This document shows, piece by piece, positions 7,429 to 14,140 of a DNA stretch of 29,008 bases. A program made the position numbers and the translations under genes. Source of the stretch: a virus. The notes beneath the pieces were generated by a model, which saw nothing but the letters and a program-made list of their open reading frames with translations, searched no databases and was not told the origin of the DNA. Where the stretch lies: positions 1 through 29,008 of the IMG/VR virus record IMGVR_UViG_3300036772_000559. One strand, 5' to 3'. Each line of letters begins with the position of its first letter. The first letter of the stretch is position 1.

Positions 7429-7459
7429 TTGCTTTTATTCTGTAACATTTTGCGATACT
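7429..7459 (+). promoter_or_regulatory. Promoter of the SOS-controlled small gene
   Basis: TTGCTT at 7429-7434 and the extended -10 TGC-GATACT at 7451-7459 are separated by 19 bp, long but workable with the TGn extension. The LexA box overlaps the -10 and the start point. This is the only promoter-like signal in the 101-base gap between the initiator gene and the small gene. Confidence 0.55.
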
Positions 7460-7475
7460 GTACATTCATACAGTA
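7456..7475 (+). promoter_or_regulatory. LexA operator (SOS box)
   Basis: TACTGTACATTCATACAGTA matches the enterobacterial LexA consensus TACTG-(TA)5-CAGTA at all ten outer positions and is near-alternating inside. It lies 22 bases before the start codon of the 68-residue gene and overlaps the -10, the usual arrangement for LexA repression. Confidence 0.9.
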
Positions 7476-7496
7476 AATGATTAAGGAGATTGGGGG

Positions 7497-7703
7497 ATGC
7501 AGGATTTATTTTTTGAGGAAATCGCAGTGCAGCGGATGGCTTTGTTTTCGCGGTTGGTCGCTGTTGGGGACTGTGATCAGGAAGAAAAATCGTTAGCACT
7601 GGGTTGGTTAGCTGAGTTGAATGCTGAGTTGTTGAAAAATCTGCGGCAGGCAGAAAAGAAAAACCCCCAAAACGGGGGCAGTAATTCAGGCTTGTTGCAG
7701 TAG
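7497..7703 (+). CDS. SOS-controlled small protein, candidate antirepressor
   Basis: The 68-residue protein is preceded by a strong AAGGAG box eight bases from the ATG and by a near-perfect LexA operator, so it should be made on DNA damage. The sequence is one or two amphipathic helices (LFFEEIAVQRMALFSRLVAV; LALGWLAELNAELLKNL) with a polar Asn/Gln/Gly-rich end and no membrane segment or signal. It does not look like DinI or like the longer Tum protein of 186. In 186-type phages a LexA-controlled product inactivates CI, and this gene is the best candidate for that job here; that is inference. The last 18 bases overlap the convergent ogr-like gene, and its 3' part contains the terminator of the opposite strand. 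Confidence 0.8.
   Translation: MQDLFFEEIAVQRMALFSRLVAVGDCDQEEKSLALGWLAELNAELLKNLRQAEKKNPQNGGSNSGLLQ
7652..7678 (-). terminator. Intrinsic terminator of the leftward late operon
   Basis: On the minus strand the sequence reads CCCCC-GTTTT-GGGGG (7678 to 7664), followed at once by TTTTTCTTTTC. It lies just after the ogr-like stop codon and ends the terminase-portal-activator transcript. It sits wholly within the coding part of the plus-strand 68-residue gene and lacks a U-tract in that direction. Confidence 0.85.
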
Positions 7704-8000
7704 CGAAAGCATCATTTGGCGGCCATCGGCAGTTAGTGCATTGGCGACGCTTTTTACCATTTCTTCCTGAGAAATCGCGCTTGGGCTAATGGTGCTGGCA
7801 AATGACAAATGCATTTTAAACGTATGGCCGCATTCAATATTTGTGCAACTGCAATACAGGTCTGAAAGTTCCCTATGCTTGCGTACCGTTTTCTTAATCA
7901 CGGCGTTTGAATTACATGCGGTACAAATCACTTTCGACACGCGCATATTGTAGGCTCCAGGGAATTGATTACCCCGTGATTTTAGCCTTTTGCGGCTCAT
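7686..8000 (-). CDS. ogr: Ogr/Delta-like zinc-finger late transcription activator
   Basis: The protein belongs to the Ogr/Delta family, which binds upstream of phage late promoters and contacts RNA polymerase. The zinc-binding cysteines are in VICTACN and, about 25 residues later, DLYCSCTNIECGHTF. The C-terminal tail (SFASTISPSAISQEEMVKSVANAL) is the family extension seen in HP1-like members. Two starts are possible. At 8000 the gene overlaps the portal stop by four bases with a strong GAGGG box (104 residues). At 7946 (MRVSKVICTAC) it has GGAG eight bases upstream and fits family N-termini better (86 residues). As the last gene of a late operon it probably drives its own further expression. 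The likely DNA target is the inverted repeat at 10856-10881. Confidence 0.88.
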   Translation of the reverse strand: MSRKRLKSRGNQFPGAYNMRVSKVICTACNSNAVIKKTVRKHRELSDLYCSCTNIECGHTFKMHLSFASTISPSAISQEEMVKSVANALTADGRQMMLSLLQQA

Positions 8001-9028
8001 TTTTCACCCTCTGATGTTGTGTCAAAGGCGAAGTTTAGCCGCAGATGAACCGGAATTTCCGGGTCACTGTTGACTGCGTTCATGATCATGCGCTGCAACG
8101 GGATCACTTCATCCTTTCGATACGTTGTACGGGACTTTTCCGGATCAGGTAAACCCGCTGTATTTTGCGGAATAATACCCGCCAGGCCAGCCGGGAATCG
8201 GTGGGCGTTCAGCACATCCTGTGCGCTGATGTTCTTCACGTTGTTGAATTCGTCGTTCGCCCCGATATCCCCCACCGGAATAAACTGGATCGCTTTTTCG
8301 CCACCCTGGGGAATATTCACAAAAATGGTGGAGAAGTTCCCGATCCCTTTGCTGCTTTCCAGACGCTGCGCAATTTCTTCCTCTACTTCATCGGTCATAT
8401 TCGCGTCATTGGTGTAGATGATTCCGCCTGTATGCGCCCCGTTGTGGTAGTAGCGACGGCGGAAAATGGTTGCCTCACTGTTGAGCAAAGCCGAGTGAAT
8501 GCCGCTGATGTAATCCGGCAGGCCATAAATCTGTTGCTGCGGATCGTACTGTTTCAGGAAAATCACATCATCCGGGCTGTATACCAGCGGTTCACCGTCC
8601 TGCAGAACCACAAATTCGCCTGTTTTACGCACGCGCAAATACAGAGATGGCAGCGGCAACAAATCCACCACGTCACGCCATCCGTTACGCACTTTCAAAA
8701 TGGCCAGGTCACCACAGGACAAATAATCAAACACGCCACCGCGCAGCTGCTCATGCGTCAGTCCACCGCCCTGGTAATCTGATGCCACCATATTGTGGCG
8801 GGCATAAATTACGCCGCCGTGCTGGCTGTTGAGGTTCGTCAGTTGAACCAGTGCCAGGCGGTCAATCGGCAGGGTGTAGTGATCGAATTCATTGTCATAC
8901 CAGATATCCCGGTAATTCGTGCCGGTGGTCAGGATGGGTTCCGGGCGCCCCATGCTGATGATGCTCATTTTTTTGCTGCTGTCTGTCTGGGCTTTCTTTG
9001 CCTGGCGTGCTGGTTTGCGTTTGCTCAT
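7997..9028 (-). CDS. Q: Portal protein (P2 gpQ type)
   Basis: Read from the ATG at 9028, which overlaps the terminase stop by four bases, the protein is 343 residues, against 344 for P2 gpQ. An upstream ATG at 9052 would add eight residues but has no ribosome binding site. Family segments include ILTTGTNYRDIWYDNEFDHY near the N-terminus, GDLAILKVRNGWRDVVDLLPL, YGLPDYISGIHSALLN, RRRYYHNGAHTGGI and the C-terminal HRFPAGLAGIIPQNTAG. Twelve copies would form the ring at the capsid vertex through which DNA is packaged. It lies between the large terminase and the late activator in the leftward operon. Confidence 0.95.
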   Translation of the reverse strand: MSKRKPARQAKKAQTDSSKKMSIISMGRPEPILTTGTNYRDIWYDNEFDHYTLPIDRLALVQLTNLNSQHGGVIYARHNMVASDYQGGGLTHEQLRGGVFDYLSCGDLAILKVRNGWRDVVDLLPLPSLYLRVRKTGEFVVLQDGEPLVYSPDDVIFLKQYDPQQQIYGLPDYISGIHSALLNSEATIFRRRYYHNGAHTGGIIYTNDANMTDEVEEEIAQRLESSKGIGNFSTIFVNIPQGGEKAIQFIPVGDIGANDEFNNVKNISAQDVLNAHRFPAGLAGIIPQNTAGLPDPEKSRTTYRKDEVIPLQRMIMNAVNSDPEIPVHLRLNFAFDTTSEGEK

Positions 9029-10812
9029 GCTGCTTTCTTCCCTAAGTTCCATTTAGATTTACGCTTATGCTCAAAGTTGATCGGCTCGTTAATGATGGCG
9101 TGCGCGATTGCCCAAAAGGCATCGGCGTGTCCGGTTTCAACCGTGCGATCTGCTTTGAACGTCATCGCGTTGCCGCTGGCCGTGCTGGTGTGTCGAATGG
9201 ACAGGAAAGACGCGGCAATTTCCCGATTGTCTTTGTTCCATTCCAGGCGTTTTGCGCCGATAACGTCGATCATCTTTAATACCAGGCGCGTTTTGGTTTC
9301 CATGCCGTAGTGAATGGCCACCGCCTCACGCAAGGCAAAATGTTCTATCAGTTCAAAAACGCCCCGGCCAATGCCGGTCACGTCCACGCCGATGTAAGTC
9401 ATGTTGTACTTCCCAAACAGCTTTTTGATCTGCGCTGCCTGGTACGCAAAGTTCATCCCCTTCCAGTGGAAAAGGCAGAGCACGCGGAATTTTTCCACCG
9501 CATAAAGCGGCGGGGCAACGATGGCAAACGTGGATGTGTCGCCAGAACGCGCCGGGTCAAAGCCCCCCCATACCTCACGGTTACCGAACGGCCGTTCCGC
9601 ATTTGGGTCATGGTCTTGCCAGTCGGCCACGTCCACGCCGCAAATTTCCAGGTCACTGAATTTGAAAACGCTGTCTTTACTGTCCACGAACACGCACATA
9701 TACAGCATGTTGAACGTGTCACGGTTGTAGCGGTTGCGCAGCTTCTCAATGCTGGCCAGGTTAAACCCGCCCTTGATCGCGTCCTCCATCGTGATGATGT
9801 ATCGCCACTGGCCATCCGGGCAGAGGCGGCCGCCGTTGCGCATTTCATCAAAGGTCGGAAAAGTGACTTTCTCGCGCTTCTTATCGCCGCGCTTCCATTC
9901 TTCCCCCGTCCAGAAGGGGTAAGCCTGGTGCGTTTTGGCGCTGGGCGTCGAAAAATAGGTGGTTCGCCAGTGGTCATGCGTGGCCATTGCGCTGGCCACC
10001 TCGTTAAGCTTGGCGAAGTTCGGCACCCAAAAGTATTCGTCGCAGTACAAATGGCCACTGTATGACTGCGCGGTGTTTTTATTGGTGGACAGAAAGCGCA
10101 GCTCTGCGCCGTTGCTTAGTCTGATCGGGTTGCCGGTCAGCGTGATGCCGAAATACTGCTCTGCGATGTTGACGATGTAAGAGCGGAATACCTCCGCCTG
10201 TGCTTTGGAAGCGGAAAGGAAAATTTGCGGGTCGCCGGTCATGACCGCATTTTCGAATGCCTCAATAGCAAAGTACCAGGTTGCACCAATCTGGCGGCTT
10301 TTCAGTATGTTCCTGATCTGTTGTGCCAGGTTGTTGCGCAGGTGCTTCTGATAGCCGAATAAATGTTCCTCTGCGAAAGCGTCAAAATCTTCCTGTGATA
10401 ACCCGGAGATATCGTTTTTCTTATATTTGCGCTTCTTCACCGGCTCTGCGCCGTCACTGTTCCCGCCCTGGCTGTCAAATCCTCCCTGGTTGCCAGATTT
10501 GGCGGCGGCCATTTTTTCCTTATGCTTATTTGTCTGCGCACGCAGTTTCACCGCGTGAGCAATCAGCACATCTATCTCTTTTAATTCCAGCTCTGTTTTC
10601 TTATCCCGGCCAACTAATAATTGGTAACGGCGTTCTATGGCTTCCTCTGTTGATTCATGGCTGAGTAAATCAGCCCATTTCCCTTTTTGCGCCCAGTAGT
10701 AAATGATCCGCGAATTCGGCAGATTTAAATCCTGAGCAATTTCCTTTGGCGTGGCACGGCGCAAATATAAAGCGCGGGCAACGTCTTTTAGTTCGTCTGT
10801 GTATTTAGCCAT
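9025..10812 (-). CDS. P: Terminase large subunit, ATPase and nuclease (P2 gpP type)
   Basis: The 595-residue packaging motor compares with 590 for P2 gpP. An N-terminal helix-turn-helix (ATPKEIAQDLNLPNSRIIYYWAQ, about 20-42) is followed by a charged linker to about 130. The ATPase domain shows a Walker A-like KSRQIGAT at 171-178, Walker B LYCDEYFW with Asp258-Glu259, and TTYFSTPS at 284-291 as coupling motif. The nuclease domain has Asp419 (GGFDPARSG), Asp477 (YIGVDVTG) and Asp564 (GHADAFWA). No ribosome binding site precedes the ATG; instead a CATAAT hexamer ends six bases before it, so the late transcript may start at or next to the start codon. Confidence 0.95.
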   Translation of the reverse strand: MAKYTDELKDVARALYLRRATPKEIAQDLNLPNSRIIYYWAQKGKWADLLSHESTEEAIERRYQLLVGRDKKTELELKEIDVLIAHAVKLRAQTNKHKEKMAAAKSGNQGGFDSQGGNSDGAEPVKKRKYKKNDISGLSQEDFDAFAEEHLFGYQKHLRNNLAQQIRNILKSRQIGATWYFAIEAFENAVMTGDPQIFLSASKAQAEVFRSYIVNIAEQYFGITLTGNPIRLSNGAELRFLSTNKNTAQSYSGHLYCDEYFWVPNFAKLNEVASAMATHDHWRTTYFSTPSAKTHQAYPFWTGEEWKRGDKKREKVTFPTFDEMRNGGRLCPDGQWRYIITMEDAIKGGFNLASIEKLRNRYNRDTFNMLYMCVFVDSKDSVFKFSDLEICGVDVADWQDHDPNAERPFGNREVWGGFDPARSGDTSTFAIVAPPLYAVEKFRVLCLFHWKGMNFAYQAAQIKKLFGKYNMTYIGVDVTGIGRGVFELIEHFALREAVAIHYGMETKTRLVLKMIDVIGAKRLEWNKDNREIAASFLSIRHTSTASGNAMTFKADRTVETGHADAFWAIAHAIINEPINFEHKRKSKWNLGKKAA

Positions 10813-10824
10813 GCAATCATTATG
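10813..10824 (-). promoter_or_regulatory. Leftward late promoter (-10 element) of the terminase operon
   Basis: On the minus strand CATAAT (10824 to 10819) matches five of six -10 bases. Its centre is 47.0 bp from the centre of the shared inverted repeat, the same distance as on the other side. No good -35 is present, as expected of an activator-dependent P2-type late promoter. The expected start point is at about 10812-10810, that is, on the start codon. Confidence 0.6.
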
Positions 10825-10855
10825 CGTGGCATGGGGTGATATTTCTTTCTAGTGC

Positions 10856-10881
10856 ATTCGGATAACGGGTTATATCCGAAT
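10856..10881. promoter_or_regulatory. Shared activator site: perfect inverted repeat between the divergent late operons
   Basis: ATTCGGATA at 10856-10864 and TATCCGAAT at 10873-10881 are exact inverted copies around an 8-base spacer. Its inner part reads GGA-N12-TCC, the same 18-bp geometry as the TGT-N12-ACA sites bound by P2 Ogr. The centre (10868.5) would lie near -55 of both predicted start points, the known position of Ogr sites. Binding by the zinc-finger protein encoded at 7686-8000 is inferred. Confidence 0.72.
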
Positions 10882-10912
10882 CTCACTTGCTGCGAATTTA
10901 TTATAAATTAGC

Positions 10913-10918
10913 GATACT
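10913..10918 (+). promoter_or_regulatory. Rightward late promoter (-10 element) of the capsid and tail operon
   Basis: GATACT is centred 47.0 bp right of the inverted-repeat centre, giving a predicted start near 10925 and a leader of about 28 bases before the scaffold ATG. A TATAAA at 10902-10907 is an alternative but does not fit the symmetry. No strong -35 is present. Confidence 0.55.
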
Positions 10919-10952
10919 GCAATTCACGGAAACAATGGAGATGAATTCCGGC

Positions 10953-11792
10953 ATGGCAGATTCACATTTAATGACGAATTGGCTTTGTATCGCTACCGAA
11001 GGGGAAACAGTAGATAAGCGTGAATTGACAAGGAAGATGTTAATTGATGCAGCTGAAACTTACGATCCTGAAAATATTTACACCGCATTACTTTGGCCAG
11101 AGCATGAGCGCTGCTTTGGTAATGCGGGTGAAGTGTTAGAGGCGGATTGGGCGGAGGATGATACGGGGCGGGTCAAGCTGTTCGCGCGTTTGTGTCCTTC
11201 TACCGATCTGATTCGTGCTAATCGGGACGGGCAGCTTTTATTTACGTCAGTGGAATTAACGCCTGATGGTAATTATCGCAGTACTGGCCGTTATTACCTC
11301 GAAGGGCTAGGCGTTACAAATGAACCCGCAAGCGTAGGCACTACGCGAATGCGATTTAATAAACGGAAAAATAAATACTTTATTGGTAATAGCGTTCCGT
11401 TGGTAATTAACGAGTTTAAGGAAATTAACATGGCAGGGAAGGATAAGAGTAAATCCAAATGGCGCAGCATTTTCAGTATTGAAGATGAAACTACAGTGGC
11501 GGACGAAGTGCCGCAGGACGGCGATAAATTACAAGCGCTGGCCGAAGTTGTTGCTTCTTTGGAAACACGCATTGCTGCGCTGGAAACCAAAACGGAAGCA
11601 ACGGATACAACCGTTGAAGATATTCAAAGCGATGTTGAAACCGTTAAAGACGTGGTGGATACGGAAGAATTCGCCCGCCTGCGCGAAGAATTGCCGAATA
11701 TCGTTAGCAAATTTAGCAAGCTGGATAAAAAGGTAACGACTTTGCCGGGTAAGAATCCGAAGGGTTCACGTAAACCGTTCCAGTTCTTGTAA
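10953..11792 (+). CDS. O: Capsid scaffold and maturation protease (P2 gpO type)
   Basis: The 279-residue protein resembles P2 gpO (284), which guides capsid assembly and cleaves head proteins with a serine-protease domain. The presumed triad is Asp21 (GETVDKREL), His51 (WPEHER) and Ser99 (LFTSVEL), aligning with D19, H48 and S107 of gpO. The middle has YYLEGLGVTNEPASVGT, a family mark. From about 195 to 255 it is a charged coiled-coil region (LASLETRIAALE-like repeats), the scaffold part. The start at 10953 has GGAG 12 bases upstream; in-frame ATGs at 10935 and 10941 are alternatives. It is the first gene of the rightward late operon. Confidence 0.92.
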   Translation: MADSHLMTNWLCIATEGETVDKRELTRKMLIDAAETYDPENIYTALLWPEHERCFGNAGEVLEADWAEDDTGRVKLFARLCPSTDLIRANRDGQLLFTSVELTPDGNYRSTGRYYLEGLGVTNEPASVGTTRMRFNKRKNKYFIGNSVPLVINEFKEINMAGKDKSKSKWRSIFSIEDETTVADEVPQDGDKLQALAEVVASLETRIAALETKTEATDTTVEDIQSDVETVKDVVDTEEFARLREELPNIVSKFSKLDKKVTTLPGKNPKGSRKPFQFL

Positions 11793-11858
11793 GCATTTAT
11801 CAGGCTTTCGCCAGGGAAAAACATTAACCGCTGAGTAGCGATTAAGGATGAATAAATA

Positions 11859-12893
11859 ATGATTTTAAATGCAAAAGCGCGTGGCTTTTTAAAGCAGTTC
11901 GGCGCGGGACTTGCGGCTGCTAACGGTCTGGACGGTGGCGAGGAAAGCAATTATTTCTCACTGTCCGATCCGAAGGAAACGCAGCTGCGTGATGCGCTGC
12001 TGGAAAGTTCGGATTTCCTGAACTGGATTACCGTGGCTGATGTTGACCAGCTTTCTGGCCAGGTTGTCAGCGTGGGTGCATCCGGTCTGCATACCGGCCG
12101 TATTGCTGATGGGCGTTTTCGTCGCAACGTTGGCGTTTCAGGTAACGAGTACAAGCTGGTTGAAACGGATTCATGTGCTGCGCTGCGTTGGGATCTGCTT
12201 TCCATCTGGGCAAATGCCGGTTCTGAGGAAGAATTTTTCCAGCGTGTCACCGCGTTTACCACACAGACCTTTGCCCTGGATATGTTGCGTATCGGCTTTA
12301 ACGGTAAGTCTGTGGCGACATCTACCAATTACGAAGAAAACCCGAACGGCGAAGATGTGAATATTGGTTGGCATGAAATTGTTCGCAAAATTCGCGAAAA
12401 ACAAATCATGACCGATGCGGTCACGCTGGATCAGAACGGTGATTACAAGTCACTGGATGCGATGGCGTCAGACCTTATCAACGCCAAAATTCCGCAGGAA
12501 TACCGCAACGATCCACGCCTGGTTGTGCTGGTGGGTGCTGACCTGGTGGCGGCTGAACAGTATCGCCTGTATCAGGCGGCTGACCGTCCAAGCGAAAAAA
12601 TCGCCGCGCAGATGTTGCAGGACTCCATTGCCGGACGTCAGGCGATTATCCCGCCGTTTATGCCGGGCAAACGCATGGTGGTGACCACGCTCGCTAACCT
12701 GCACATCTATACGCAGCGTAACACCCGCCAGCGTAAAGCGGAGTTTGTTGAAGACCGTAAGCAGTACGAAAACAAGTACCTGCGCAATGAAGGTTACGCG
12801 GTGGAATACCCGGAACTGTATGCGGCGATCGATGAATCCGCCGTGACCATCGGCACCGTTGCCGAGCCATCCGAACCCGTAGGCGGAGAGTAA
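11859..12893 (+). CDS. N: Major capsid protein (P2 gpN type)
   Basis: The 344-residue shell protein compares with 357 for P2 gpN. Family segments are LSDPKETQLRDALLESSDFLNWI near the N-terminus, the hydrophilic loop with SGLHTGR, the conserved NPNGEDVNIGWH stretch, and VVTTLANLHIYTQRNTRQRKAEFVEDR. The N-terminal 30 residues are the part gpO would remove. An AAGG box sits 11 bases before the start. The 66-base gap after the scaffold gene contains no hairpin I can support. Confidence 0.95.
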   Translation: MILNAKARGFLKQFGAGLAAANGLDGGEESNYFSLSDPKETQLRDALLESSDFLNWITVADVDQLSGQVVSVGASGLHTGRIADGRFRRNVGVSGNEYKLVETDSCAALRWDLLSIWANAGSEEEFFQRVTAFTTQTFALDMLRIGFNGKSVATSTNYEENPNGEDVNIGWHEIVRKIREKQIMTDAVTLDQNGDYKSLDAMASDLINAKIPQEYRNDPRLVVLVGADLVAAEQYRLYQAADRPSEKIAAQMLQDSIAGRQAIIPPFMPGKRMVVTTLANLHIYTQRNTRQRKAEFVEDRKQYENKYLRNEGYAVEYPELYAAIDESAVTIGTVAEPSEPVGGE

Positions 12894-12895
12894 AC

Positions 12896-13591
12896 ATGAG
12901 CCTGTCACCCGCGCAGCGACACAATGCCCGCATAGCGGCGCAAACGAAGTTAAAGCAACGCCAGGCACTGGAAGGGGCAGGCAGCTTGCACGTTCTGAGT
13001 GCGGCGCTGGCCAACGATGTGGATATGTTGCACGGGCTGACATTGGCGCAAAAGGTGGCGTTAAAGCGAGATGAATTATTACCAAAATGGATGCCCACCG
13101 TTGAAAAGTACCTTGATGGCGGCGAGATCTACCGCAATCCGATCCTGGCATGGTGTGTGATTTGGCTTTTTGACGTAGGCGACATGGACGCCGCGCTTAA
13201 TTTGGCGGATATCGCCATTGAGCAGGGACAGGAAACCCCGCCAGAGTTGAAAAGCAATTTCCCCACCTTTGTGGCGGATACCGTCCTGAAATGGGCGGAA
13301 GTACAGGCCAGGGATGGCCAACCTATTGAGCCTTATTTTTCCCGCACGTTTACCGATGTGGCGGAAAAGTGGGAGCTGTATGAAGTGATCCAGGCCAAGT
13401 GGTTCAAGTTCGCTGGTATGCGTCAGCTGTTTGACGAGGAAAGCGTACCACGTGCCACGGCCACCGAGGATGTGGGGCTGTTGCGGAGCGTGGACGCTCT
13501 GCTGGCCACGGCCGAAAAGCTGCATTCACAGTGTGGCGTGGGAACGATGCGCAAACAAATTGCCGCACGTATCAGATCACTGAGTAAGTAA
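12896..13591 (+). CDS. M: Terminase small subunit (P2 gpM type)
   Basis: The 231-residue protein corresponds to P2 gpM (247), the packaging subunit that recognises cos and is described as the terminase endonuclease subunit. Family marks are SPAQRHNARIAAQTKL at the start, LPKWMPTVEKYLDGGEIYRNPILAWCVIWLFDVGDM in the middle and the C-terminal QLFDEESVPRATATEDVGLLRSVDALL. A GGAGAG box precedes the ATG, two bases after the capsid stop. It is separated from the large subunit, which is in the divergent operon, as in P2. Confidence 0.93.
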   Translation: MSLSPAQRHNARIAAQTKLKQRQALEGAGSLHVLSAALANDVDMLHGLTLAQKVALKRDELLPKWMPTVEKYLDGGEIYRNPILAWCVIWLFDVGDMDAALNLADIAIEQGQETPPELKSNFPTFVADTVLKWAEVQARDGQPIEPYFSRTFTDVAEKWELYEVIQAKWFKFAGMRQLFDEESVPRATATEDVGLLRSVDALLATAEKLHSQCGVGTMRKQIAARIRSLSK

Positions 13592-13603
13592 AGACTACCG
13601 CAA

Positions 13604-13668
13604 GCCGGAACGGGCGCGGGGAAGGTAATACCCTTGGGTTATGTACCGTGGATCCCGGTCTGCCCGTT
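13604..13668 (+). other. GC-rich structured intergenic element between small terminase and head-completion genes
   Basis: In the 96-base gap (13592-13687), AACGGGC at 13609-13615 pairs with GCCCGTT at 13662-13668. It encloses a hairpin GGTAATACC-CTTG-GGTTATGTACC at 13624-13647 that pairs with two single-base bulges. It is the longest gap in the late operon after the capsid gene. There is no U-tract, so it is not an intrinsic terminator. Its role is unknown; an RNA control element or a DNA packaging site are possibilities. Confidence 0.45.
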
Positions 13669-13687
13669 TCTTACGGAGAATTTTTTA

Positions 13688-14140
13688 ATGTTTAGCGGAA
13701 CGCCGATTGATTACCAGGATGAACCGTTAACGAATGACGGATTTTGGCCAGATTTGAATCTGGCGGATTTCCAGGAACAGCGCAGCATCCCCGCCGATGT
13801 AGACGCCGGGACAGTAGCCGAGGCGTTACTGACGGCGGCCGGGGAAGTGAATGACCTGTTGCAGACCGTCAAGGATGGGTATTTGGCCAAGGGATTTGGC
13901 CAGGCCAGCGCGGTGCCGGGTATCGGTCGCCCTGGCGAAAACCTGCTTTGTGCTCGTTATAAAAAAGCAGTGTTTGCCCGCGCAAAGGCCGATTTGATCC
14001 CTGAGTTCGCAAGCCAGGGGCGCAGGGAGTCGCACCCAGGACAGGAAAGCGCGGAAACCCGCGCCGGGTTACTGGCTGAGGGTTCGATCATCATCCGGGC
14101 AATCAAAGGATTGCGCCGCGTGACGGTAAGGAAAATATGA
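13688..14140 (+). CDS. L: Head completion/stabilisation protein (P2 gpL type)
   Basis: The 150-residue protein starts MFSGTPIDYQDEPLTNDGFW, close to the start of the gpL family, and contains LNLADFQEQRSIPADV and YKKAVFARAKADLIPE. P2 gpL (169 residues) adds to the head after packaging and forms the connector for the tail. The ATG at 13688 has a GGAG box nine bases upstream; a longer reading from 13634 runs through the structured gap and lacks a site. It overlaps the next gene by four bases. Confidence 0.92.
   Translation: MFSGTPIDYQDEPLTNDGFWPDLNLADFQEQRSIPADVDAGTVAEALLTAAGEVNDLLQTVKDGYLAKGFGQASAVPGIGRPGENLLCARYKKAVFARAKADLIPEFASQGRRESHPGQESAETRAGLLAEGSIIIRAIKGLRRVTVRKI

Noticed and set aside
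7396-7440. Possible cos site between initiator and portal genes, as in P2 synteny
   Set aside because: Only a short AAAGCAC match is present and there is no GC-rich P2-like end sequence. HP1-type phages may also have cos elsewhere.
9029-9052. Longer portal start at 9052
   Set aside because: It has no ribosome binding site and overlaps terminase by 28 bases, whereas 9028 gives the usual ATGA overlap and the P2-like length.
9310-10065. Long plus-strand frame opposite the terminase gene
   Set aside because: It lies wholly opposite a well-conserved terminase with intact motifs, so it is a shadow frame.
11848-11861. Three-codon minicistron (ATG AAT AAA TAA) ending in a TAATG overlap with the capsid start
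   Set aside because: The AAGG box directly abuts its ATG with no spacer, while it is 11 bases from the capsid ATG, so the box more likely serves the capsid gene.
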